Assembly: GCA_937925095.1 (NCBI GenBank)
Contig: CALEXX010000035.1
Location: 1-33,439 of the forward strand
Origin: an uncultured Leptotrichia sp.
Lineage (GTDB): Bacteria; Fusobacteriota; Fusobacteriia; Fusobacteriales; Leptotrichiaceae
DNA: 33,439 nucleotides
Direction of reading: 5' to 3'
Shown: positions 23,226 through 31,550 of the stretch, in pieces
Layout: each line of letters opens with the position of its first letter
How positions within the stretch are numbered: the stretch's first letter is position 1
Program-made: the position numbers and the translations under genes
Notes under the pieces: generated by a model
What the model was told of the DNA's origin: nothing
Seen by the model: only the letters and a program-made list of their open reading frames with translations
Databases searched by the model: none

Positions 23226-25101
23226 TGTAATAATAGGAACTGCAGGGCATATCGATCATGGAAAGACAACACTGATAAAGGCTCTAAGCGGTATAGAAAC
23301 AGATACAATGACGGAAGAGAAGGAGAGGGGAATATCTATAAACCTTGGATTTGCCTACTTTGACTTGCCAAGTGGGAAAAGATGCGGGGTTGTGGATGTT
23401 CCCGGACACGAAAAATTTATAAAAAATATGCTTGTAGGGGCTGTCGGGATAAACCTTGTGCTACTTCTGGTAGATGCAAGGGAAGGGATAATGCCACAGA
23501 CAAAGGAGCATGCCGACATACTGTCATTATTAGGAGTGGAAAATTTCATAATAGTAATGACAAAAATAGACCTTGCAGATGAGGATTACAGAACTCTTGT
23601 AAGGGAAGATATAGAAAGTTTCATAAAAGGAACTCCGCTTGAAGGAAGTCCTATTGTGGAAGTGGATTCTGTTTCACGTAAGGGGATAGATGAACTTTTA
23701 CATGTAATCGACAAAAAGACAGATGACATAGCGGAACTAAAAAATTCTGGAAATGTACGTCTTAATATAGACAGGGCATTTCAGGTAAAAGGTTTTGGAA
23801 CGGTAATAACTGGAACTTTAACTGAAGGAAAGATTTCTGTAGGAGATGAACTGGAAGTTTATCCTCACGATATAAAGACAAAGGTAAGAAATATTCAGGT
23901 TCATAAGAAAGATGTAAAAACAGCCTATGCAGGACAGAGAACAGCCATAAATCTTACTAATATAAAAGTTGAAGATATAGGAAGGGGATGCTCGCTCGCA
24001 ACTCCTGGGACATTAACAAAAACATATATGCTGGATACGGAAGTTCAGATGATAAAAAATTCCGGAATAAACCTTGAACTTTGGGACAGGATAAGGGTTT
24101 ATACTGGAACTTCTGAAGTAATGGCGAGATTTGTTCCGCTTGGAGGAGATGTTCTTGAAGAAGGAAGCAAAGGGTTTGCACAGCTCCGTCTTGAGGAAGA
24201 AATAGCTGTAAAAAATTATGATAAATTTATTATAAGAACTTATTCTCCTATGATAACAATAGGTGGAGGAATAATACTGGACTGCAATCCTAAAAAACAT
24301 AACAGGTTCAATGAGGAAATCTTAAATAAACTTAAGATACAGTCTAAAGGAAGCAGCAAGGATCTTATAGCAAACTATATTCTACTTAACCAGCAGTATT
24401 TAGTTACGGCAGATAAGATTGCAAAGGCACTTGAAAAATCTTCTGAAGAAGTATTGAAGGATCTGGATGAACTTCTGGAGGAAAAGACTGTATATATAAC
24501 AAAGGAAGAATACATACATTCTAAAAAATACGAAGATTTAAGTGAAAGAATTGCAACTGTTATTTCAGATTATCATAATAAATTTAAGCTGAAAAAGGGA
24601 ATGTCAAAGGCTGAACTTATTTCAAAGTTTAAAATGAACCAGAAGGAATTTGCAGCCATAGTTGAACTTCTTTCTGCAAATAAAGTTTTAAAAATAGAAG
24701 GAAATTTTGTTTCGATTTTTGATTTTTCTGTAAAATATGATGATAAGCAGATGCAGGAAAAGAAACGTATTGAGAAAACTCTTTTGGAAAGTGCATTTAC
24801 ACCTCCAGCAATAAAGGAACTTACAAAAGGTAGCAAAGTAGCCAATGAAGTTCTTGACTCACTGTTAGGAGATACTGTAATCAGACTGAATGAGGATATT
24901 GTTATCCATGTCCGTACATTTGATGAGGCAAAAAATAAAGTTCTGAAACATTTTGAAGGAAATAAGAAATTATTGCTTTCAGAATTTAGGGATATGACAG
25001 GTTCAACTAGAAAGTATGCCCTGCCAATATTGGAATACATGGATAAGGCCGGTGTAACAAAGAGAGTCGAAGATTACAGAGTAAAGGGAAATGAGGTGTA
25101 A
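23218..25101 (+). CDS. selB: Selenocysteine-specific elongation factor
   Basis: This 627-residue GTPase delivers Sec-tRNA to the ribosome at UGA codons marked by a SECIS hairpin. GTP motifs are GHIDHGKT (residues 10-17), DVPGHEKF near 60 and TKID near 112; EF-Tu-like domains 2 and 3 follow, and residues from about 370 on are the winged-helix domains that bind the SECIS RNA. ATG 23218 is preferred over the in-frame 23200 because GAAAGAGAG lies before it. It overlaps the DUF3343 gene and is followed four bases later by selA. Confidence 0.96.
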   Translation: MSNVIIGTAGHIDHGKTTLIKALSGIETDTMTEEKERGISINLGFAYFDLPSGKRCGVVDVPGHEKFIKNMLVGAVGINLVLLLVDAREGIMPQTKEHADILSLLGVENFIIVMTKIDLADEDYRTLVREDIESFIKGTPLEGSPIVEVDSVSRKGIDELLHVIDKKTDDIAELKNSGNVRLNIDRAFQVKGFGTVITGTLTEGKISVGDELEVYPHDIKTKVRNIQVHKKDVKTAYAGQRTAINLTNIKVEDIGRGCSLATPGTLTKTYMLDTEVQMIKNSGINLELWDRIRVYTGTSEVMARFVPLGGDVLEEGSKGFAQLRLEEEIAVKNYDKFIIRTYSPMITIGGGIILDCNPKKHNRFNEEILNKLKIQSKGSSKDLIANYILLNQQYLVTADKIAKALEKSSEEVLKDLDELLEEKTVYITKEEYIHSKKYEDLSERIATVISDYHNKFKLKKGMSKAELISKFKMNQKEFAAIVELLSANKVLKIEGNFVSIFDFSVKYDDKQMQEKKRIEKTLLESAFTPPAIKELTKGSKVANEVLDSLLGDTVIRLNEDIVIHVRTFDEAKNKVLKHFEGNKKLLLSEFRDMTGSTRKYALPILEYMDKAGVTKRVEDYRVKGNEV

Positions 25102-25104
25102 AAC

Positions 25105-26484
25105 ATGAAGCATTTATTATCAAAAATTCCGGCAATTAATAAAATACTTATGACGGAAGAAGTAAAACAGCTACTGGAGGAATATCCTGAAGTTTTTGTA
25201 AAGGATATTGTAAAAAAGGAAACAGAAAATATAAAAAGTGAAATATTGAATAGTAGTCTTAATGAAGTACCTTCAATGGAAGAAATTATAGAAAAGATTA
25301 ATTATTCAGTTAAGAAAAATTATAAATACTCGCTAAGAAGAGTTATAAACGCAACAGGAACAATACTTCATACTAATCTTGGAAGAAGTATCCTCAGTGA
25401 AAGCATAAAGGAAAACCTTATAGACGTTGCATTCAACTATTCCAATCTGGAGTTCAACCTTGCTGAAAAACAGAGGGGAAGCAGATATGTACATCTGATA
25501 GATATTATTAAACGTCTTACAGGAGCAGAAGATGTTCTTGTTGTGAATAATAATGCCGCTGCTGTAATGCTTACTTTGAGTACGCTGGCAAAGGATAAGG
25601 AAATCATAGTGTCCCGTGGAGAGCTTGTGGAAATTGGAGGAGCATTCAGAATTCCTGAAATAATTAAGCTGAGCGGAGGAACTATTCAGGAAGTGGGAAC
25701 AACAAACAAGACTCACCTGAAGGACTATGTAAATGCAATTAATGAAAATACAGGAATACTGCTGAAAGTTCATACGAGTAACTATAAGATAGTAGGATTT
25801 ACAAAGGAAGTGACCTATAAGGAACTTGCAGATTTAGCCCATGAAAAAGGCCTTGTAGCTGTAAATGATTTAGGAAGTGGTCAGTTTGTGGACTTTACTT
25901 CTTACGGTCTTACATATGAGCCTACAGTAAAGGAAGTACTGGACAGTGGAATAGATGTAGTTACATTTAGTGGAGACAAGCTTCTGGGAGGGCCTCAGGC
26001 AGGAATAATTGTAGGAAAGAAAAAATATATAGAAGCCATGAAGAAAAATCAGCTTACCCGTGCACTGCGTGTGGATAAAATGACGATAGCGGCACTGGAG
26101 GCAACATTTAGGCTTTATCTTGATGAAGAAAAGGCATTGAAGGAAATTCCTACATTAAACATGATTTCCATGTCAATGGAAGAACTGAAGGAAAAGGCTG
26201 AAAAATTTGCTGAAAAGGTTAAGGAAACAGCTTTTACATCTGAAATAATGGAAGATAAGGCGGAAATTGGCGGAGGAAGTTACCCCGGTGTATATCTTGA
26301 CAGTGTATCAGTAAAACTGACACATAATACAAGAACTGCAACAGAAATAGAAGCAATTTTACTTGAAGCTGATATTCCAATTATTACAAGAATTAAAGAA
26401 AATAGCATTATTTTTGATATGAGAACATTAAGGGAACAGGAATTTAACTTAGTAGTGGAAAGTCTCAAGAAAATTAGAAGTTAA
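25105..26484 (+). CDS. selA: L-seryl-tRNA(Sec) selenium transferase
   Basis: This 459-residue PLP enzyme converts Ser-tRNA(Sec) to Sec-tRNA(Sec) with selenophosphate. The PLP lysine is Lys292 in TFSGDKLLGGPQAG. Other family segments are INATGTILHTNLGRS (81-95), NNNAAAVML and NDLGSGQF. Length and order match bacterial SelA. It is the last gene of the selD-yedF-DUF3343-selB-selA unit; its ribosome site GAGGTG lies in the end of selB. Confidence 0.97.
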   Translation: MKHLLSKIPAINKILMTEEVKQLLEEYPEVFVKDIVKKETENIKSEILNSSLNEVPSMEEIIEKINYSVKKNYKYSLRRVINATGTILHTNLGRSILSESIKENLIDVAFNYSNLEFNLAEKQRGSRYVHLIDIIKRLTGAEDVLVVNNNAAAVMLTLSTLAKDKEIIVSRGELVEIGGAFRIPEIIKLSGGTIQEVGTTNKTHLKDYVNAINENTGILLKVHTSNYKIVGFTKEVTYKELADLAHEKGLVAVNDLGSGQFVDFTSYGLTYEPTVKEVLDSGIDVVTFSGDKLLGGPQAGIIVGKKKYIEAMKKNQLTRALRVDKMTIAALEATFRLYLDEEKALKEIPTLNMISMSMEELKEKAEKFAEKVKETAFTSEIMEDKAEIGGGSYPGVYLDSVSVKLTHNTRTATEIEAILLEADIPIITRIKENSIIFDMRTLREQEFNLVVESLKKIRS

Positions 26485-26547
26485 TATGGAAAATTGTATT
26501 TATTAATTATTTAAAATTTCACAATATAAAACAGGAAATGAATTTAG

Positions 26548-26594
26548 AAAAAGTCATCAGCCTGGAAACTTTAGGCGGATTTTGACTTTTTCTT
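26548..26594 (+). terminator. Terminator of the sel operon
   Basis: AAAAAGTCA (26548-26556) pairs with TGACTTTTT (26583-26591), with an inner GCCT/AGGC helix. The A/T arms may allow it to work on both strands. It lies 63 bases after selA. The remaining bases to 26772 are AT-rich without a clear feature. Confidence 0.8.
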
Positions 26595-26772
26595 AGTGAA
26601 TGACTATTTTATATAAGTGAAATTTTAGTAAATGTATAAATACAATTTCCTGATATTTATTTATATTTTCTGGAAACAATTCCTAATATTCGTGAAAATA
26701 GTAGCAATTACTTTATTTAAAATGTGGAAATTTTAAAATAAATCTAAAGTAATATCAAAGGAGGAAAATCAA

Positions 26773-27921
26773 ATGTTAAGATTACCTGAAAATTTTGAAA
26801 GCTATTCTGAAGCAAGACAGGCAGGATTCCTTAAAATGAAGGAACTGAAAGAAAAAGGAGGGAAAATAGTAGGAACTTACTGCACATTCGTACCTACTGA
26901 ACTGATTATGGCGGCAGGGGCTGCTCCTGTATCTCTTTGTGCAACAAGTGAAGAGCCAATAAGTGCAGCAGAAACACATCTTCCGAGAAACTTATGTCCA
27001 CTTATAAAGGCAAGTTATGGATTTGCTCTTACGGATACATGCCCTTACTTTTATTTTTCAGACTTCATAGTGGGGGAAACAACTTGTGATGGAAAAAGAA
27101 AAATGTTTGAATTGATGAATGATATTAAGGATACTTATGTAATGCAGCTTCCATCTTCAAGAGACGAGGCAGCTTTAAATTCATGGGAATATGAAATGAA
27201 AAGATTTCAGGAAAAACTGGAAGATTTTTATAATGTAAAAATAACAGAAGAAGATATTAAAAAATCTATTGAACTTAAAAATAAGGAAAGGGAAGCAGTA
27301 CTTAAATTTCTTGAACTTGGAAGATTAAATCCTTCTCCAATATCAGGCTATGAATTGAGTACAAAACTGGATGCACTGAGCTTTATGCCAAATATGGAAG
27401 AAAGAATAGCTTTAATTGAAAAAAGAACGGAAGAAGTCCTAAAAGACTGGGAAGAAAATTACAAGGGGAAACCATCAAGAAAACCTAGAATACTTGTTAC
27501 AGGATGTCCTAACGGAGGAGTAAGGGATAAAACTATAAAGATAATAGAAGAACTTGGGGCAGATGCAGTAGTATTTGATACATGTAATGCCACAAGGGAA
27601 AAAATAGATAAAGTTAAGACAGATTTACCTGTATATAGAGCACTGGCAGAAAAATATCTGAATATAAACTGCTCTGTTATGAGTCCAAATACAAAAAGAT
27701 TGGATTACATAAGAGATATGATAGATGAATATGAAGTGGATGGAGTGCTGGAAATTATACTGCAGGCTTGTCATACATTTGCAATTGAAGCCCATAATGT
27801 AAAAAAAGCTGTAATTGAAAAAGGAAAGTCCTACATTAATATAGAAACTGATTATTCAATGGCTGATATGGGGCAGATTACTACAAGGCTTGAAGCGTTC
27901 CTTGAAACAATAGATAAATAA
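26773..27921 (+). CDS. yjiM: Double-cubane-cluster protein / 2-hydroxyacyl-CoA dehydratase family (YjiM type)
   Basis: This 382-residue protein closely resembles E. coli YjiM in sequence order: FESYSEARQAGFLKMKELKE, VGTYCTFVPTELIMAAGA, LPRNLCPLIKASYGFA, TCPYFYFSDFIVGETTCDGK. It belongs to the family whose structurally known member holds a double-cubane [Fe8S9] cluster and performs ATP-driven reductions of small molecules. Cys37, 56, 75, 90 and 105 and later Cys in GCPNGG, DTCNA and QACHTF are candidate ligands. The partner ATPase is the next gene. AAAGGAGG precedes the ATG. The natural substrate is unknown. Confidence 0.9.
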   Translation: MLRLPENFESYSEARQAGFLKMKELKEKGGKIVGTYCTFVPTELIMAAGAAPVSLCATSEEPISAAETHLPRNLCPLIKASYGFALTDTCPYFYFSDFIVGETTCDGKRKMFELMNDIKDTYVMQLPSSRDEAALNSWEYEMKRFQEKLEDFYNVKITEEDIKKSIELKNKEREAVLKFLELGRLNPSPISGYELSTKLDALSFMPNMEERIALIEKRTEEVLKDWEENYKGKPSRKPRILVTGCPNGGVRDKTIKIIEELGADAVVFDTCNATREKIDKVKTDLPVYRALAEKYLNINCSVMSPNTKRLDYIRDMIDEYEVDGVLEIILQACHTFAIEAHNVKKAVIEKGKSYINIETDYSMADMGQITTRLEAFLETIDK

Positions 27922-27964
27922 AAGAAAATAAGATAATGAAATATATAATGGGGAGAGCATTAAG

Positions 27965-28747
27965 ATGGATTATGATTATTATGTTGGCATTGATATAGGT
28001 TCTACCGGGTCAAAAGTTGCAGTTGTTGATGGAAAGTCACTTGTTCATTATTTTAATTTTCCGACAGGATGGAACAGTAAGGAAACTGCGAATGAAATAT
28101 ATAGAAGACTTAAGGAAAAATCATTTACTGAAAATATGAGATGTGTGGCAACCGGGTACGGTAGAATCTGTGTAGATTATGCTGATAAAGTTGTTACAGA
28201 GATAACTTGTCATGGAAGAGGAGCCTATGCCTTGTTTGAAAAGGACTGCACAGTTATAGATGTGGGTGGTCAGGATACAAAGATAATAACTCTGGAAAAT
28301 GGTCAGGTCATAGATTTTCTAATGAATGATAAGTGTGCGGCAGGGACAGGGAAATTCATAGAAATTATGGCAAACAGGCTTGGAGCAACTTTTGATGAAC
28401 TGTATGACATTGCCAAGAAGGGAAATCCCCTTTCCATAAGCTCAATGTGTACAGTTTTTGCTGAATCTGAAGTTATAAGTCATATTGGTGCAGGAGAAAA
28501 AAGAGAAGATATAGCTTCAGGAGTAATATCTTCAGTTGCTGAAAGGGTGGCAAATCTTTGTAAAAGACATGGTGTAGGAAATGAAGTTTTTCTTACAGGT
28601 GGACTTAGTGGAATGCCTTATTTTATAGAGGTTCTGTCAAAAAAATTGAACAGGGATATAAAAACTCATCCGCTGTCAAGATATGCAGGAGCAATAGGAG
28701 CCGCACTGACAGGGATTTCAAAACAGAAAATTATTCTTGAACCCTAA
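27965..28747 (+). CDS. yjiL: ATPase activator of the double-cubane protein (BadF/BadG type, YjiL)
   Basis: This 260-residue acetate/sugar-kinase-fold ATPase uses ATP hydrolysis to push a low-potential electron into its partner. The phosphate loops are GIDIGSTGSK and VIDVGGQDTK. Two cysteines in DKCAAGTGKF and SSMCTVFAESE would hold a [4Fe-4S] cluster at the dimer interface, as in HgdC-like activators. It lies 43 bases after the yjiM-like gene with GGGGAGAG before the ATG. The pair forms a complete two-component reductase. Confidence 0.92.
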   Translation: MDYDYYVGIDIGSTGSKVAVVDGKSLVHYFNFPTGWNSKETANEIYRRLKEKSFTENMRCVATGYGRICVDYADKVVTEITCHGRGAYALFEKDCTVIDVGGQDTKIITLENGQVIDFLMNDKCAAGTGKFIEIMANRLGATFDELYDIAKKGNPLSISSMCTVFAESEVISHIGAGEKREDIASGVISSVAERVANLCKRHGVGNEVFLTGGLSGMPYFIEVLSKKLNRDIKTHPLSRYAGAIGAALTGISKQKIILEP

Positions 28748-28810
28748 AATTAAGAAATAAAAGAATAAGACGGTTTTTAAAACTGGATAAGTAGAACTAT
28801 ACAAACATAG

Positions 28811-28840
28811 TTAAATAATAAATTTATATATATTATTTAA
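28811..28840 (+). promoter_or_regulatory. 30-bp palindrome, copy 2 (before the TDT transporter)
   Basis: TTAAATAATA (28811-28820) and TATTATTTAA (28831-28840) are identical to the arms of copy 1, with a 10-base spacer AATTTATATA. It ends 28 bases before the ATG. Confidence 0.65.
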
Positions 28841-28868
28841 AAAATTAAATTAAGAATGGAGAGATTAG

Positions 28869-29798
28869 ATGAAGAAATTTTTGGAAAAATACCCTCTTCC
28901 TATATCAGGATTGGCATTGGGTATAGCAACTTTAGGAAATTTACTGAACAACTACGGGGCAGGTTATAAGGTGGTATCTGGATGGGTAGCACTTATAATG
29001 ATGGTAATCCTAACAGTTAAAATTCTTTCGAATATTGAAGGATTTGAAAAGGCTATGGAAAATCCTGTTATTTCAGGAAGTTTTGCAACATTTTCAATGG
29101 CAATAATTGTTTTGTCGGCATACATTACACCTAAATCACCATTTAAGCCTGTGGCTAATATTGCGTGGTATGTTGGAATTGCAATTCATGTACTGCTTAT
29201 TATATGGTTTACATTGAAATTTGCAGTAAAGAAAAATATAGCGACTGTATTTACTACATGGTTTATCGTATATGTTGGAATAGTAACTGCGACAGTAACA
29301 GCACCGGCCTACAAAATGCCTCAGATAGGTCAGGCGGCCTTCTGGTTTGGTTTTGTAACTTATATGATTTTACTGCCGATTGTTTTTTACAGGGTAATAA
29401 AGGTTAAAAATATTCCTGAGCCTGCACAACCTACATTTGCAGTATTTGCTGCACCTGCGGCACTGTTACTTGCAGGATATATGGCTAAAACTTTCCCTGA
29501 AAAAAATCTTATGATAGTTTATTTCTTATTATTTTTAACAATCTTATTATATGTAATGGTTTTAGTTTCATTACCTAAATTGTTAAAATTACCATTTTAT
29601 CCAAGTTATTCAGCATTTACATTCCCTACTGCAATAAGTGCTCTTGGATTAAAACTGACAACAAAATTCCTTAAGGAATCAGGAACAAATGTTGCAATGC
29701 TTGCTAAATTAGTAAGTGTAGCGGAAATAGTTGCAACTGTAATAATAATATACGTTGTGATAAGACATATTATGTTTATGCTTTCAGAAAAAAAATAG
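28869..29798 (+). CDS. TDT family (TehA/SLAC1-like) transporter
   Basis: This 309-residue protein with about ten membrane segments fits the tellurite-resistance/dicarboxylate transporter family: it opens with PLPISGLALGIATLGNLLNN and carries the family-like FAVFAAPAALLLAGYM near residue 195. Family members are anion channels or carriers (TehA, SLAC1, Mae1), so it may move a carboxylate or other anion. The substrate is unknown. It follows the reductase pair and shares the upstream palindrome with trxA and the second flavoprotein. GGAGAG precedes the ATG. Confidence 0.83.
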   Translation: MKKFLEKYPLPISGLALGIATLGNLLNNYGAGYKVVSGWVALIMMVILTVKILSNIEGFEKAMENPVISGSFATFSMAIIVLSAYITPKSPFKPVANIAWYVGIAIHVLLIIWFTLKFAVKKNIATVFTTWFIVYVGIVTATVTAPAYKMPQIGQAAFWFGFVTYMILLPIVFYRVIKVKNIPEPAQPTFAVFAAPAALLLAGYMAKTFPEKNLMIVYFLLFLTILLYVMVLVSLPKLLKLPFYPSYSAFTFPTAISALGLKLTTKFLKESGTNVAMLAKLVSVAEIVATVIIIYVVIRHIMFMLSEKK

Positions 29799-29812
29799 AA
29801 AAATGAAATAAA

Positions 29813-30050
29813 AAAAGAGCTGCATTAGGTGGAAATACAAGAATATTATATTATAGAAGTTCCTTTTTATTGAAAAAAGTGCTTGATGTGGCTCAGACTT
29901 CTACACAAGAGTAATATAAAAAATTAGAGATTTTAGTATTAAATCCAGAAAAGAAGAATATTGGATATGAAAAAATATAACATGGTAAATTATTGCATCA
30001 TAACTTGTATATGCAATAAATAAGAAGGATAAACGAAGAGATTAGGGACT
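29813..30050 (+). pseudogene. Decayed IstB-like (IS21 helper ATPase) fragment
   Basis: In one frame the bases from 29822 read ALGGNTRILYYRSSFLLKKV then LDVAQTSTQE, a stop, YKKLEILVLNPEKKNIGYEKI, a stop, and shorter pieces. This resembles the middle of IstB helper ATPases (fetch helix, then YEKLL and LILDDxG). No intact start, Walker A or transposase partner remains, so it is a relic. The call is from recalled family pattern. An inverted repeat TTATTGCAT/ATGCAATAA (29990-29998, 30011-30019) lies within it. Confidence 0.4.
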
Positions 30051-30062
30051 TATATAAATGTG

Positions 30063-30092
30063 CTAAATAATAATGTTATACATATTATTTAA
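30063..30092 (+). promoter_or_regulatory. 30-bp palindrome, copy 3 (before the second flavoprotein)
   Basis: CTAAATAATA (30063-30072) and TATTATTTAA (30083-30092) have the same 10-base spacer length as the other copies and end 24 bases before the ATG. One arm base differs. Confidence 0.62.
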
Positions 30093-30116
30093 GAAAAAAT
30101 ACACAGGAGGAAAAAA

Positions 30117-31250
30117 ATGAAAGATTATTACAGATGGGCAAAGGAATTTTCAGATAAACACATAGCGCCTCATGCTGATGAAATAGACAGAGAAGGAAAA
30201 TTCCCAAAGGAAATTTTTGACAAAATTGCAGAGGAAGGATTTTTTAAAATTCTTGTTCCAAAAGAATTTGGTGGGGAAGGAGCAGGAATAAAAGAACATG
30301 CCCAAGTGACACAGGCATTTGCTGAAGGGACTGCAACAGCAGGACTTTGTTATACAATGAGTAATGTTGCATTGAAATTTACGTTAACTTTCGGACGTGA
30401 TGAAATAAAGCAGCAGGTTGTAAAGGACATAATGGAAAATAACAAGTTTATGTCACTTGCAAGAAGTGAATTTGGTACAGGAGTACACGTATTCAACTCT
30501 CAGATGCAGGTTGAAAATCATGAAGATTACAGTATTATGAATGGGTCAAAAAGTATGATTACTTCTGCTAATCATGCTTCATATTATTTGATTTCAGTTC
30601 CGGCTGATGAAAAAAGAGGGCCTGTAAACTGGCTTGTACCTTATGGAATTGAAGGGCTTGAATTTAGCGAAAGTGACTGGAATGGACTGGGAATGAGGGG
30701 AAATAACTCATGTCCTATGCACATGAAAGATATGAAACTGGATAATAAGTATGCTATTTACATAGATAGACAGAAGGCTAACCAGAAATATCCTGTAAAT
30801 ATAGACGTTATATTCTTTATGGCAGGACTGGCGGCAGTTTATACAGGATTAGGAAAAACTATATATGAAGCTGCAAAAGCTCATGCTTTAAACAGAAAAT
30901 ATCCTGGAGATAAGACATTGGCAAACATTGAAACTGTACTGCTTCATATATCACACCTGTTTAATAACGCATTTGTAGCGGAAAGTGCTCTTAATGCGGC
31001 AACAGAAGCTATGGCAAACGAAGAACCTGACGCATTTGAAAAAATAATGACTGCAAGGGTAACGGCTTCATTAAACTGTGTTGAGTCAGCTAACCTTGGA
31101 ATGAGAATAGGTGGAGGAGCTGCATATAACAGCAAAGGACCTTTATCAAGACTGATGCGTGATGCACTGGCTGCACCTGTAATGTTCCCAAGCGTGGATG
31201 TACTACGTAACTGGGTTGGAAAAATTATTACTGGTCAAAACTTGATGTAA
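30117..31250 (+). CDS. Acyl-CoA-dehydrogenase-like flavoprotein (second copy)
   Basis: This 377-residue protein is clearly paralogous to the one at 17040 across its length: IDREGKFPKEIFDKIAEEGF, LVPKEFGGEGAGIKEH, SLARSEFGTGVHVF, WNGLGMRGNNSCPM. The C-terminal motif GGGAAYNSKGPLSRLMRD has Lys340 at the usual catalytic Glu position. Conserved FAD-region features remain, so it is probably a flavoprotein with altered chemistry. It is a single gene with AGGAGG before the ATG and the palindrome upstream. The substrate is unknown. Confidence 0.85.
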   Translation: MKDYYRWAKEFSDKHIAPHADEIDREGKFPKEIFDKIAEEGFFKILVPKEFGGEGAGIKEHAQVTQAFAEGTATAGLCYTMSNVALKFTLTFGRDEIKQQVVKDIMENNKFMSLARSEFGTGVHVFNSQMQVENHEDYSIMNGSKSMITSANHASYYLISVPADEKRGPVNWLVPYGIEGLEFSESDWNGLGMRGNNSCPMHMKDMKLDNKYAIYIDRQKANQKYPVNIDVIFFMAGLAAVYTGLGKTIYEAAKAHALNRKYPGDKTLANIETVLLHISHLFNNAFVAESALNAATEAMANEEPDAFEKIMTARVTASLNCVESANLGMRIGGGAAYNSKGPLSRLMRDALAAPVMFPSVDVLRNWVGKIITGQNLM

Positions 31251-31283
31251 TATTGTAATAACATTTAACCATAAAATAAAATA

Positions 31284-31390
31284 GAAAGGCATGAAATACT
31301 GTTTAGGTCTATGACCTTTGAGACAGTTCGGTACTGTGTTTCAAATTTTGCATATAAAATTTGGGATACAGTACATTCATGTCTTTTTAT
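31284..31390 (+). ncRNA. Structured RNA element with competing helices
   Basis: An outer stem (GGCATGAA 31288-31295 with TTCATGTC 31376-31383, plus TACTGT 31297-31302 with ACAGTA 31368-31373) encloses three hairpins: AGGTC/GACCT (31305-31317), ACAGT/ACTGT (31323-31337) and CAAATTTT/AAAATTTG (31342-31363). A T run follows at 31384. Alternatively 31331-31349 pairs with 31356-31374 as one 19-bp hairpin, which would break the inner part of the outer stem and the second hairpin. It could be the 3' terminator of the flavoprotein gene, a small RNA or a leader-type switch. Confidence 0.5.
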
Positions 31391-31550
31391 TTTGTTTCTG
31401 CAGTTATTAAAAATGAATATTTGAGAAGAACTGTATCCAGTTTATGGCACATGGAAAAATAAGATAATTGAAATAAAATGTTGGGATTAAAAAGTGTATA
31501 ATCACACAAATAATATGAAAATACGATATTGAAGGGAAGGTAAGAAAAGT

